Below are positions 53,801-63,905 of a stretch of DNA of 64,000 bases, piece after piece. The DNA is from Ypsolopha sequella (lineage: Eukaryota; Arthropoda; Insecta; Lepidoptera; Ypsolophidae): contig OW203987.1 in assembly GCA_934047225.1 (NCBI GenBank), forward strand, positions 7,157,501 to 7,221,500, written 5' to 3'. Positions within the stretch are counted from its first letter, which is position 1. Every line of letters starts with the position of its first letter. The notes beneath the pieces were generated by a model that did not search any database, was not told where the DNA came from, and saw only the letters and a program-made list of their open reading frames with translations. A program made the translations under genes and the position numbers.

Positions 53801-55399
53801 TTAAGAAATCTGTTTAAAAATATAACTTGCAAAGATTTAGAGAAATCCAGATCCAGATTTCTTTCTGTGTTTCCATAGGGCAATTTAGAGAAATCCTTGA
53901 TAAGCTAGTATGTCGACCCCTCCCGTATCTCAAAGACCAAGACGGCGATTCTGGCGCGTGCGTAAAAATTACGAAAGCAGAAAAATCTATCATTTCCGTA
54001 GAAAATCCCTTATTAAGGGCCCGTTATCCCTGATGTTAAGCAATTCATTTTGCATCAAGTAGAACTGAACTCTATGATATTTCATTATAGTTTAAAATAG
54101 CGCGCTCTAAGCTAACCGCTGTGACGACAACCGAAACATCGAGCGCTCTTGAAAAACACGTTTTTTGCTCAAAAAACATTTTTACGGTGAAATTTTCAGA
54201 AAACTATCCGTAAAAGTACTTACTAAATTACATTTTCCTTAACTTCCTGTAATTTTGCTACGATTTGGTTATGTAAATTACATATAAAACGAAAAAACAT
54301 GAAAAATCGACTTAATTTCGTTTTTTTTTTTAATAAGTAAAGTATAACGTATCGCGTTTTAAACCACAACATATCTGCAGAAAGAATGTATCTAAGATAT
54401 TTTTTTTTCAGACTCAAAATATCATAATTTCATGGTTTAAAATGTATCAGAAAAAAAATTGGAATAAACCCCCCCTAAATCAATCGGTATCTGCCGCAGC
54501 AAATTTTTTCGCATTTGAATCACCGCGCAGAAATAATAAAAATAAGACGCTAATAATGCAATAATAATTAAACATAAACGTGAACATTTTTAAGCTTTCA
54601 TAACTGTGGAAATATTTTTAGATAAATATCCATCTTGTGACTACAAGATTTTAAAATATATTTTAAGTTATTTACATAATATATTACTTGAAATTAGTTA
54701 TTGGCTGCTACTCTTATATTTGTAGAGTATATCAGAGCCTGGGTACAAGACTCTCATACTTACACAAGCTGCATGGCAGGCGGTGATACTGAGACCGATA
54801 GCTAGCGGAGCTGATCCCTTCAGATCGTTGCGTCGTGAGTCAATGACACCTTGCACCACCAGCACCAGGATGAACGTGATCAGAGCTTCAACTAGCAGGG
54901 CCTGAGCAAAAAAGTACAAGTTACATTGAGGGATATTTTTTCAAGGAATAGGGTAAGAGACAAAAAAAGAAAGTACTGCGCGTTGATGTCTTTTGTTTAG
55001 ATAATTAAATCGTGAACAAAAAGGACAGGAAGTAATGACATTATTTTTATGAGACCTCTCAGAGGTTGCATCTTCAATACAGTCGATAATTTTCTGTATG
55101 TCAGAAATTATGTATGAAAAAATTGAATTTTTTTGCAAGTGGTACACTAGGCTGTGTTGCCTCTGACAAAAATTCAATATTTTTGCAAGTGGTCATCTCA
55201 GCCCGCAAGCTAACTTGTGTAAAAGTAGCCTAATTGCTTTCTGATTTAGAACCGAATTGTGCTTGGGTAGAAGTAGCCTAAATTGCTTTGTGATTTGGTA
55301 GCTAACGATTTGAAAGGTGTTCCTTACCTGACCTTCGCCAACACCTGGTCCAGGGAGGGTCATTCCCAAGTTCTGTACTCGGGCATCAGGGATCGCCAA
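44760..55399 (-). CDS. Aquaporin (DRIP-type water channel), last four coding exons, 5' partial
   Basis: Aquaporins are six-helix MIP-family channels that pass water across the plasma membrane. Four exons of 24, 46, 27 and 34 codons join in phase 0, giving 131 C-terminal residues of a protein that is usually about 250-270. Helix 5 region [20 protein letters not shown] is followed by [17 protein letters not shown] and the second NPA box, [15 protein letters not shown], then helix 6, [18 protein letters not shown], and the tail SGSYDF. Counting back from the NPA Asn, His sits at -12, Ser at -3 and Arg at +3, the aromatic/arginine filter positions of a water-selective channel. The ACHAA motif and short acidic tail resemble the insect DRIP (AQP1) group. 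The first NPA box and helices 1-3 must lie right of the window; I found no exon for them up to 64000. It converges with UBR4. Confidence 0.93.
45187..45551 (-). repeat. 390-bp interspersed repeat, copy 6
   Basis: Minus-strand copy in the long aquaporin intron, lacking the terminal GCATTGAAAA end but with the central palindrome intact. Confidence 0.88.
45666..45925. mobile_element. Fold-back MITE, about 260 bp
   Basis: GCACAGAACTTTTTTCCGGA AAAGCA at the left pairs with TGCTTTTCCGGAAAAAAGTTCTGTGC-type sequence at the right; inner arms include CAAAGTGTTATT and the tip is GTAGGCACTGCCTAC. Confidence 0.88.
46354..46903. mobile_element. Putative DNA transposon remnant
   Basis: CAGGCACGTATCCAGG and its inverted relative CCTGGATACCTGCCTG bound 550 bp. 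No target duplication or coding motif seen. Confidence 0.5.
48558..48905. repeat. Head-to-head pair of TTAA-type repeat ends
   Basis: CCCATGTGAAAAGTATTATT TTCTCC is mirrored by GGAGAAAATAATACTTTTCA CAT at 48865. A TTAA sits at 48725-48728 between the two halves. Both halves match the element at 32576-33070. Confidence 0.75.
49220..50137 (-). mobile_element. Tc1-like transposon remnant interrupted by a LINE
   Basis: TA (49218-49219, 50138-50139) flanks ends CACTGGTGAACATAAAAATC and GATTTTTATGTCCACCAGTG. Minus-strand 49560-49505 reads [19 protein letters not shown], the C-terminus of a Tc1-family transposase. The rest of the transposase is lost. The LINE fragment at 49707-50080 is nested inside. 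Confidence 0.9.
49707..50080 (-). mobile_element. 5'-truncated LINE inserted in the Tc1 remnant
   Basis: The minus strand encodes the end of a non-LTR polymerase: [22 protein letters not shown], then the Cys/His knuckle [15 protein letters not shown], and [11 protein letters not shown], stopping at 49730. The flanks share TATGATTGGGT (left about 49696-49706, right about 50081-50091), an 11-bp target duplication. The Tc1 sequence resumes on both sides. Confidence 0.85.
50294..50657 (-). other. Open stretch of unknown origin
   Basis: A 132-codon open stretch on the minus strand (50294-50692) starts inside the neighbouring repeat. It has Arg-rich segments but no family I recognise; it is probably repeat-derived. 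Confidence 0.25.
50658..50950 (+). repeat. CGGCCAAGTGCG / GGAACCCTAAAAA repeat, copy 1
   Basis: About 290 bp, from AAAACCGGCCAAGTGCGGGC to GGGTACGGAACCCTAAAAA, with an internal GACGGACAGACAGACGG run. The copy at 51650-51945 is inverted. Confidence 0.85.
51650..51945 (-). repeat. CGGCCAAGTGCG / GGAACCCTAAAAA repeat, copy 2 (inverted)
   Basis: Minus-strand partner of 50658-50950, 700 bp away, in the same aquaporin intron. Confidence 0.85.
52629..52709 (-). CDS. Aquaporin exon with second NPA motif
   Basis: Acceptor TTGACAG and donor GTACGT, 27 codons in phase 0: [20 protein letters not shown] and GNWTSHW. The NPA box and the following Arg line the pore. An Asn-Trp-Thr sequon is present after it. 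Confidence 0.95.
52860..53020 (+). repeat. SINE body fragment
   Basis: TAGGACGTAAAACTCGTCGG and GAAAACACCTCTGACACCCT match the SINE family at 32088 and 63410. Confidence 0.6.
53122..53283. mobile_element. AAGCC-terminus MITE, tandem copy A
   Basis: Starts AAGCCAATTCTGAAGG after TA (53120-53121) and ends CAGAATCGGCT. About 162 bp. Confidence 0.82.
53290..53436. mobile_element. AAGCC-terminus MITE, tandem copy B
   Basis: Same orientation and family, six bases after copy A, starting AAGCCGATTCTGAAGG. Both copies are followed by ACAATA. Confidence 0.8.
54764..54901 (-). CDS. Aquaporin helix 5 exon
   Basis: Acceptor TTGCTCAG and donor GTAAGT, 46 codons in phase 0. The hydrophobic [18 protein letters not shown] helix is followed by [17 protein letters not shown] and ITACHAAC, in which the His is a selectivity-filter residue. 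Confidence 0.95.
55328..55399 (-). CDS. Aquaporin loop exon
   Basis: Acceptor TGTTTTAG and donor GTAAGG, 24 codons in phase 0: [20 protein letters not shown] then GEGQ. This is the extracellular loop before helix 5; the family has a Gly-rich stretch here too. Confidence 0.85.
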
Positions 55400-55511
55400 C
55401 TAAAACAAATAAGAAACAGGGTTATTTTTAACTGTTTTTTTTTGTATTTGTAAGAAATAATTAAAACGGCCAAAATACAACTTTAAATACATATATCATA
55501 AATATATAAAT

Positions 55512-55735
55512 ATATCGTCATGACATGAATCCCCGAGGGGGTATTAGAGGTATTACGAGTGAGAACTGTAAAATGCAAGTCACAGTCCACGCTAGATACT
55601 CCCGCGTTTCACCGACGATTATTACATCCCAACGTGATGAGTGGTGGGCTCTATCGCCATAGTTCGGGCACAATTACACGCTTTTTAGGGCATGCAGGTT
55701 TCCTCACGATGTTTTACATAAAAATATACTAAATA
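55512..55735 (-). mobile_element. SINE copy, minus strand
   Basis: The minus strand carries ATAATCGTCGGTGAAACGCG and the segment with TGGACTGTGACTTGCA; it is a longer relative of 25845-26060. Confidence 0.65.
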
Positions 55736-56014
55736 CAAATACATACATAAATACACAGATATATATATACAGACAAACAGTAGCTTAGTCAGTAAGTTAT
55801 TTAGAGAGAGAAGAGGTAAAATTTTTTCAAGTCATTATTTTCATTATTTTATTTTAAGAGCTTAATTACCAGCCTGACTGAAAACTAGCGCGTTGCGGTT
55901 TTCATTGCAATGCTTTTGATGAGTTGAATCTTTTTGCTGCTTCAACATACAATTGTTTTAAAATAAGTCTTGAGTGTTTTGTTTGTGTTTTTTATACTAT
56001 TTTGATTTAGAAAG

Positions 56015-56250
56015 AAAGAAAGAAAAGGCGTTTATTTTGAGACCTACACCATTACAAAAACCCAAATAATCTAAATAATAAACAGTTTAAGGCTTATACA
56101 TATAACTATTATACAACCTCAGGTAGTTTATAAGATGCAGCCAACAAAAAGGTCTCTGACTCAGCAAAATGCCACAGCAGACTGTGACGCTGATCTACCG
56201 TCAGAGGCCGCGAGTTGCGACACATGCGATGTAACAAAATTTAATGATTA
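56015..56250 (-). repeat. LINE 3' region, probable
   Basis: The plus strand opens with (GAAA)n and TTTATTTTGAGACCTACACC; the minus strand of 56150-56245 has a short polymerase-like tail (VRDLFVGC) with stops. Low-certainty. Confidence 0.4.
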
Positions 56251-56753
56251 TCTTAAAACAAAGATTGTCTCTGTGTGACATAAGAAAATTTACAAATTTA
56301 ATAATTTACAAACATAAGAAAATTCATTGCAAGAAAATGTGTTTTATTGGGTCAATAATATAATTTAATACAAAAAAAGAAGAAAAAAATATAAATAAAA
56401 TAAAAAATATGTTAATAAATGAATAATTTATACATAAAATAATAACTTGGCAGCGAATAAATGGTATCTTATCTTATTTTAACAGTAAAGTATTAATTTA
56501 AGCATGTAATATATTGATTAATAAACGTCTAAAATAAATGGCCATAAGTTTGCATCAAAACTATTAATGATGCAGTAGATGCGCAAAACGGGACACGACC
56601 ATTGTTAGAGATCGGCAGATAAATAGCATCCTCTTAATTGAATCATTGATATTTTCATGTAAAACATACACTATCGCATCACCTTTACAGAAATGGCGTT
56701 GTCGTGTCTCATTTGTTTTTATTACAAGCGGTATTATTTTTATCACATTATAA

Positions 56754-57140
56754 TAGGTCTTTACAAATGAAATTGCCGAAATTTTCTTACAGATTCATGA
56801 GTTCATAATTCGTGTAATTCAATAGCTATTTCAATTATTTGTATTTTTTTAAAAGTCGGTTTCAAGGTTTTACATCTACGTATTAAATTTTGTTTTTATT
56901 GTCAATTCAAAAACAGTTCGTCCTAAATGCCATCCGTTTCCATGATAAGATTCGTAATAATTTTTTACAGCTGAAACTTTTCAAAAGTTAAATTAATGTT
57001 GCTGTTATCTTGTTGTTGTCTCATTCATACAGAAAATAAATGACATAATTTGGACTAGTCATTCTTAAAAAAAAATGCAAAAATGTTAGTACTTCCTTCC
57101 TTCCTCTATAGAAAACGGCAATTTCATAGGTAAAGGCCTA
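56754..57140. mobile_element. GAAATTGCCG-terminus MITE, copy 2
   Basis: Full ends TAGGTCTTTACAAATGAAAT and the complement ATTTCATAGGTAAAGGCCTA. This copy shows the complete termini of the family. Confidence 0.85.
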
Positions 57141-57789
57141 ATATTCATAAGCGCGCCTCTTGGTCCATTTGTCCATAAAGCCATTGGTCCATTTCCATCC
57201 GGCTTTTTTTTAACTCTGTCCTAAAATGCTCTAAAATTTTACTAAATAAACCGCACGCTAACAGAAAACTGTATTAAAATCTGATAAGCAGCTTAAATTG
57301 CTCAGAAAGAAAGTGGTTACAGGTAGTTTCGTGCGTATTGTATCAGCCAGTCGTCGGTTTTCAACTTCCGTAAATTTTTGCAGAAGTTCCTGGCAAGTCG
57401 CCGACTGTCACTTTCCCAGTTTCAGGACGGGCCCGCTTCATCCTAGGCCTTATCGTTGCTTTCCATCAGGTGCAGTAATGGCCAAGAGTCAATTTCCATA
57501 ATTTTATTTTATTTTTATTTTTTGTCAGAGGATATACGCCATTTTAGGACATAGTTTTCATTATTTCGGTATATAAATCAACAATTATTTTTTCATGATT
57601 TTTAAAAAATTGTCGGGTATGACGTCACTTGACAATTTTAGACATTATACTGACTGTGATGTGTGATTACTTCAAGTGCTTATAAAAATGTGGTCTGTCT
57701 CTGTCTGTCTACTCATCTGTCATCCATCTGTCAAATCAGCAAAATTATTATAAATTTATCTTGATAGCAAAGGACACATTTCTAAACAA

Positions 57790-57955
57790 CCATTTCTCAA
57801 GTAACGTCACACGAAGGCAAATGGAAGTTGCAGCTTTTTCATAAAATTATTCATCATCATGAGGTTTCTTAGACCACAAGTTCTAAAATACGGCTTGCTA
57901 AACCAAAACCTCGAAATGGTTTTCGAATTGACACACCTTACCATAATTTAATCTA
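57790..57955 (+). repeat. Dispersed repeat, inverted relative to 24595-24760
   Basis: Shares GTCACACGAAGG, TTCTAAAATACGGCTT and CTCGAAATGGTTTTCG with the UBR4-intron copy. Confidence 0.65.
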
Positions 57956-59059
57956 TGCAAATTGTATGTAAAAATAGAGTTAAAGTCAAGGCTACATTTT
58001 TATCTTCGCAGTCCCTAGTTTTAATAAAACTATATGCAGTAAGTAGAAGGGATACGAAATGGCAATAGCAAAAGCAGAGCGACCTAGATCTGTTCAGAAT
58101 CTTGTCGATCAATATTTCGTGATAGAGTAAATAGATTGCCGATCACAACTAGGGTTACTATAAAATTAGGATTTGACTTGACATTTTCAAGCTCTTGTCA
58201 AGACAGAATGTCAGAATTAGAATTTGCCAGGATTCTCTGATTTATTTACTGAAAACCGTAATGTTTTTAATTACTTTATTCCATACAGAAAAATTATAAT
58301 TATTTTTAAATAGATTTTAATTCGATGGTTTTTAAACTTCAAAGTGCTATTTTTCTCTGCTTTTTTGAATAAATAGGTCAATTTAGGTATGTTATTTCAA
58401 CAATATTTTTTTTCGTGTTTTGAAACCGATTTTATAAGTATTTTAGTATTTACGGAAAGTATTTTAGTATTTACGGAAAGTGACATCATTATTTGAAGTG
58501 AATAACATCGCTTTTTTTTCTTCAATAAATATGCACGCTTATTTTAAAATATATCTACTAAAAAACAAATCAGAAAAGCTATTACCCGAAACGGTTTACG
58601 AATATTATTATAAATTTATTATAATTATTATTTATTATAAAAAAAAAATATATAATGTTACCATTCGGATTTTCTTTATAAATATTGATATATAATATAG
58701 TGGTTTTTGTTAAATTATACACATTAATGATGAAATAGAAATTGAAATAGAAATTGTTTATTTGCAAAAAACTTATCTTATTACATTAGGTGTTGGAACA
58801 TCCTTTTAAGTTAAAGTTAAAGTTAAAGTTATATATCCTTTTAAGTATTAAAAATACCTGTGCCAGGATGCCCCGCTCTTTCTTAACTATGGTTATAGTT
58901 TTACAAAATAAACTTAATAAATAATCTTAAACTTAGTTATTATACTCGTATAAAAGTGTGAGTGTGTGTTGAGTGTTGAAGGTGTACATGTTGGGTATAT
59001 ATATATAATAATATGAGTTTAGTTATGAATGTAGTTGTAATTATGAGTGTGTGTGTTTG

Positions 59060-59130
59060 TAATTATTATAAACTATATCTATGATAGCAAGATATATTTC
59101 GAGTCCTCTTGGACTCGGCATCAGTTGCAT
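59060..59130 (-). other. Hammerhead-like motif, copy 2
   Basis: Minus strand reads CTGATGCC, GAGTCC-AAGA-GGACTC (a perfect helix), GAAA, then a second hairpin ATATATC...GATATA. Order and helices resemble a hammerhead ribozyme but the invariant A after CTGATG is C and one extra base is present. Confidence 0.35.
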
Positions 59131-59748
59131 TGATTGACAATAAATTGTAATTATAAAAGACAAAAAAAAAGTATAGTTTTTTTTATTTGTAGCTGTGTCT
59201 CTGGCTAAGGTGTGGCGTCCTTATATATCAAATCTCAAGTTCATCTGCTACATCCCGAAACCATTTTAGGAGTTGTTCTTTATATATATATTTTTTTTCA
59301 AATATTTGGGATATTATATACTTAAGAATTATCAGGACTTATTATGGAGATCAGACTTTTTGTCAGAACAATTTTTTTTCATGTCGTAACCCTACTCACT
59401 ACAAGACAAATGTCGTGTCTTTTAACCCATCCTAACAAAGCCCCATAAAGGTCGGCCCATGTGAACAAATATTATTAATTGTCTAACCCCAGCTTAATTG
59501 GTAGCTAGCGCATGATCTTTAACTGGTAAAGGACAAAGCTAAAATCAGTTATAAGCTTGCAGGTAATTTATTTGTTTGACTTTGACTTTGACATTGTCTT
59601 TAAATGAGGCGGAACGAAAACCACTTCAAATCAAATATTAATTCTCGCGGTGAAGGTTAGATTGTAATAAAATGTTAACTGCTTTTTCTTTTTGTTTAGT
59701 AAAGCAAAGACCTAAACATCAACTTCTATTTTGTATTATTTAAAGGTT

Positions 59749-60113
59749 TTAAGAGGCTGTCGGAGCAACCCTAGTTCATACAAACGAAATACGAAAACCA
59801 TTTGTAAATCATATATTCTTAGGATAATTGTGTTTTTTCCGATTGGATAACAGAATATCTAGTTTCCCAAATATATATTTTGAAAGGACACTGATTTAAA
59901 GACGACATGTAAGCAATTTAAAATTTCCGTTGAAAGCTTATTTTTCTCATATTTCGTGTTTGAATCAGTGTTCTTATTTAATATATATTTGTGAACCTAG
60001 ATATTCTGTAATTCAATTGGAATAAATACACACTACCTTAAGAATATCTATGATTTATAAATGGTTTTGGTATTTCATTTGTATGAACGTGGATTGCTCC
60101 GCAAGCCTCTTAA
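59749..60113. mobile_element. TTAA-flanked full-length hairpin MITE
   Basis: TTAA (59749-59752, 60110-60113) flanks ends GAGGCTGTCGGAGCAA and the complement of GAGGCTTGCGGAGCAA. Pairing continues along nearly the whole 357-bp interior, meeting near 59930. piggyBac-type target. Confidence 0.88.
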
Positions 60114-60307
60114 GGGAACCTATAAACCTTTGATTAAAGCAAAAGGTACTGAACCTGGGAAAGGGAAGAAGACTTCAGAGAACAGTCCTCTGGGAACTGC
60201 TTCTCAACTTGTTCGGTCCACCTCTTTACCTTCTGCTCGGTCCAGAACCCGTCGTAGAATATGGTGGGTTTGATCCAGTAGCCCTAGTTCTGTGGCAGTG
60301 TGGTATA

Positions 60308-60935
60308 CAGTAATAGACTTAAGTGTGGACACTTTTTGAAATTTCTTGTATTTCGCAGTTTAAGTGATAAAAATAGTACTTTTTTAATGTAGAACCTTAC
60401 GAAGTAAATTTTTTCTTGTTCTTTATGCTATGGTTCATTATTAAACTGCCATAATATTATTAAAAATTATTAATAAATAAAATAAAATTAATATTATAAC
60501 AATATTAATAAATAAAAATTTCCCTTACGAACTATGAAATTTCGGGAATATTTTCTTTCGAATTGCGGCAACACATAACTACCACGTGTTCAGTCTAAAC
60601 CAATCACAGAGAGCGTGGGATGATCGCATGATCCAATCAGGACACTTCAAAAAGCAAAATGGCGCATGTTTGGCAATTTGTGTTAGTTATCCACTGCTCA
60701 ATGTCAATTGAGGTTGTTTTTAAGCCATTTTGGAGTAAAATTAGTGTTTTTTTAACGAAAATGGCTACAAAGACGCCCAAACGTGCCTATTGGTCACCCG
60801 GAAAGAGATCCAGAGCTGTTACACTACGTGAAGAAGGCTACACATATGAAGACATAGCAAAACTTAAACATACAAGTTTAATACAAGCGAAATACAAGAA
60901 ATTTCAAAAAGTGTCCACACTTAAGTCCACTACTG
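60308..60935 (+). mobile_element. Tc1/mariner-type derivative keeping only a DNA-binding region
   Basis: TA (60306-60307, 60936-60937) flanks ends CAGTAATAGACTTAAGTGTG and, inverted, CAGTAGTGGACTTAAGTGTG; the arms continue through GACACTTTTTGAAATTTCTT. Inside, an open frame from 60761 reads MATKTPKRAYWSPGKRSRAV and TLREEGYTYEDIAKL, a helix-turn-helix like the N-terminus of Tc1-family transposases. The catalytic part is deleted and the frame runs on through the right end to 61090. Confidence 0.85.
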
Positions 60936-61221
60936 TACTGCTCTCCCTTCACCCCCACAGGACGTCCGCAGGCGTTCTTACACTCCACGCTACCCGCCCG
61001 GCTGTTCACCACCAAATTCTTCGGCGGAGTATTAAAATTCAAGTTTTGTTTTCACACAACAAATATTCGCTAGTCTGGACCGGCCTTTAGTTCCCTATCA
61101 AAATCGGGTATTGATTTATTATAAGCTCGAGGAAACCTATGTGTTGTTAACTTTTGCCTCATCGGTAAAATCTATCGGTTAAAACATTCGCTCTCAGAAT
61201 TTCTCGTTCCTTCTAACCTAT

Positions 61222-61579
61222 TAAATTGCCGAAATTTTCGTACAAATTCATGAGTTCATAATTTCTGTAATTCAATAGCTATTTCAATTATTTGTATTTT
61301 GTTTGAAAGTTGATTTCAAGATTTTACATCTACGTATTAAATTTTGTTTTTATTATCAGTTCGATTATAAAAAATAAATCTTCAAAATTTTTTATAGTTG
61401 ACATTTTTCAAAAATTTTATTACCGTTGCTGTTAGCTTAATGTTGTCTCATTCATACAGGTAAGAAATCACATAATTTGGATTTGTTATTCCTAAAAAAA
61501 ATGCAAAAATGTTAGTACTGAAAATTGAGTTTCCTTCAAATTCTCGATAGAAAACAGCAATTTCATATCTAAAGACCTA
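61222..61579. mobile_element. GAAATTGCCG-terminus MITE, copy 3
   Basis: TTAAATTGCCGAAATTTTCG at the left, GAAAACAGCAATTTCATATC TAAAGACCTA at the right, with the shared TTTTACATCTACGTATTAAA interior. Confidence 0.8.
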
Positions 61580-61699
61580 ATATTAACTTAAATACATTAC
61601 AGCTACTAAATAAGTAGATACAACATAGTAACACATTCAATGTAGTCCAAGAGCTTAGCAGTGTCAGTGAGAAGACCAAGGTCTTCGCTCCAATTTGCA

Positions 61700-61835
61700 C
61701 CTTTTATTCTAAGCTCATCAGTGTCACGGCGAGCGGCAGGCTTTTATAGAGCCGATTTGTACAGTCAACGGCATGTCAGCATATCGTGGCAGGTCTTATA
61801 ACGTCCCCTTAAGGGTCAGTGTAAGGTCAGATAAT
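61700..61835 (+). repeat. Dispersed repeat, uninterrupted version
   Basis: CATCAGTGTCACGGCGAGCG GCAGGC ... AGCCGATTTGTACAGTCAAC GGCATGTCAGCATATCGTGG reads without a break here; compare 62110-62510. Confidence 0.7.
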
Positions 61836-61837
61836 AA

Positions 61838-62110
61838 TAATAATAATAATATAAGCCTTTATTCAGAATATATTTATATACTAATAACATTAACTTACTT
61901 ATTTTATTTATCTTAATCTTACTCTGATTGCCCTTTGCAAAGGCCTCCCCTAGAGTTTTCCAAAGCTGTTTGTCCATGGCTTTCCTACTCCGTGTTGTTC
62001 CTGCAACTGCTTTCAGTTCGTCCTCCCACTTTTTCCTTTGTCTTCCTCGCCTTCTTTTTCCATCCCGAGGGTACCACACGGTGACGTCTTTGGCCCATTT
62101 ATTTTTAAGA
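61838..62110 (-). mobile_element. RTE-type LINE 3' fragment with (TTA)n tail
   Basis: The minus strand encodes WYPRDGKRRRGRQRKKWEDE and LKAVAGTTRSRKAMDKQLWK TLGEAF, the C-terminal end of an RTE-type polymerase. It ends in an ATT repeat at 61832-61851. It lies between the two versions of the dispersed repeat. Confidence 0.82.
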
Positions 62111-62159
62111 TCATCAGTGTCACGGTGAACGGCAGGCTTTTATAGAGCCGATTTGTACC

Positions 62160-62455
62160 CATTATAATAAATATTATCGGGTCTACCGCGATCAATTTTT
62201 ACCTTTTTTACGAAAAGTAAGTTTTTAAAGACTAAAATGTTTATGCGGGTAAAAGGAAAATACTTCGGTCGTCACCTGCATCTTATCACTGCGCCTCGCC
62301 ATACTTGCCAGTTTCCCGTAGACCACGAGATATGCAACTGTCTCGAAACGTCGGGTGTCCCCTTTTCGTAAAAAAGGTAAAAATTGATCGCGGTAGATCC
62401 GATAATATATATTATAATGTGTACGAAACACGAGAGTTTAAAGTTATATATTGCA
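62160..62455. mobile_element. Hairpin-bearing insertion within the dispersed repeat
   Basis: Relative to 61700-61835, about 296 bases are inserted after GATTTGTAC; TTGTAC stands on both sides. Inverted arms TCTACCGCGATCAATTTTTA CC (62184) and its complement (62367) flank a segment with CAACTGTCTCGAAACGTCGG. Confidence 0.78.
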
Positions 62456-63109
62456 AACCGAGTTGTACCGTCAACGGCATGTCAGCATATCGTGGCAGGT
62501 GTTATCCCCTAAAGGGTCCTTGTGCTTAGGTCCCCTAAAGGTTCCTTGTGAGGTCAGATGCATAACTTCAAATGACCATTTCACATTGTGTTACTTGGTC
62601 AATCGGTTTGATAAAATTAATATAGTAGATTATAGGGCTAATCTAAACATTTTAGAAAAAACGGAAAAGCTTTAAGTACGATCGATAGAAAAAAAATTAC
62701 GAATTTACCTCTAAATTTCATGTTTAAAATTTCGAGGCTGTATGATAATTTATAATAAGTGACTAATACGTTTTGCAATATTTTAATAATTTCATCTAGA
62801 AGCCGAGTTATTAAATAAAAACGCAGTTTTTCGTGAGCGTGTGTTTCTTGGTGGTCGTAACTATTTTAAACTAAAAGTAAACTTCATAGAGTTCAGTTCT
62901 GATTGATGCAAAATGAGGTGCTCAATCTGACCTTAAGGGTCATAGTCGTAAAAAGGTGTTCGCAATGCGTTGACTGTACTTAGTTTTTACTAAGTGTTAG
63001 CTTATGGTTTCTCTCCTTATATGTGGGTAGAATGTGCGTGAGATACTTTAGTAAGTCAAGTGCGAAGCTGGAATACCTGTTATAAGTTAGTGAGTAGAAG
63101 GGTTCCGTA

Positions 63110-63359
63110 TACAACGTGTAACAGAAAAGTGTAACCATATTTGAATAGCTTATTCAGTCAATGGTATAGAACAACTTTCACTTTGGAGCCAAACCTGAAA
63201 TCCATTTCATTATATTCATCATATCATTCCATCATATAAAATCATATTCCATACATTTCAGCCGAGCGGCATTGGGTTTGTTCCATACTAAAAGTTGTTC
63301 TATACCATTGACAGAATAAGCTCTTTAAATATGGTTACACCTTTCTGTTACACGTTGTA
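63110..63359. mobile_element. TA-flanked 250-bp hairpin MITE
   Basis: TA (63108-63109, 63360-63361) flanks TACAACGTGTAACAG... with arms of about 70 bases, including GCTTATTCAGTCAATGGTAT AGAACAACTTT, mirrored at the right. Confidence 0.88.
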
Positions 63360-63409
63360 TATCTGTTTTTTAAGAAATAAGAAATTAGTTGTGTTTTCAA
63401 AAACTGTAC

Positions 63410-63570
63410 TGTTGTGCCCGAAGTACGGCGATAGAGCTCACACAGTGGTGGTGACTCACCACCCATCATGCTGAAACGTAAAAATCGTCGATAAAATGTG
63501 GGTGTACCAGTCTGAACTGTGACTTCACAGTCCATACTTGGAAACACCTCTGACACCCCACCACCAGGTT
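63410..63570 (+). repeat. SINE body fragment
   Basis: GTGCCCGAAGTACGGCGA, ACGTAAAAATCGTCG and GAAACACCTCTGACACCC match the SINE family. Confidence 0.65.
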
Positions 63571-63905
63571 CCATGTTTATCGACCGCATGTTGTATTCAT
63601 ACTTAACCCTCCAACTCACAATAAAAAAATAACAATTGAACACCAACACGTGTGTCCCAATTTTGGCTCTCCGTAGTTTAAGGGTTAAGGCTATTATTTA
63701 TATAAAAAAATAATGCCTATCTGGTTGCTTGGTTGTTAACTTTCACCATGTTGCTTACAAGACCTAGGCCTAATTCTAATACCTTATTAAGAGCGGTTTA
63801 GCAGCCGGATTGCGAAAACCCCGCTTTTTTCTAATTAATCGAAACAGTACACTTAAATTCAAAATTCAGTCACTATATTCAACAAAACCCTATTACCTAT
63901 GTATT

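Larger units (their letters stand above)
52710..54763 (-). other. Aquaporin intron
   Basis: Contains a SINE body fragment (52860-53020) and two tandem AAGCC MITEs (53122-53436). The rest is AT-rich with no supported feature. Confidence 0.55.
55400..59700 (-). other. Aquaporin intron, repeat-rich
   Basis: The exon carrying the first NPA box was searched for on the minus strand by its HINPAV-type motif and not seen. Identified repeats are listed separately; 58000-58780 is AT-rich with no feature. Confidence 0.5.

Noticed and set aside
57298..57501. A 67-codon GC-richer open frame that might be the missing aquaporin exon
   Set aside because: Neither strand contains the first NPA box or a membrane helix.
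60061..60290. A 70-codon open frame starting MVLVFHLYERGL
   Set aside because: Its first third is the right arm of the TTAA hairpin element; no family features.
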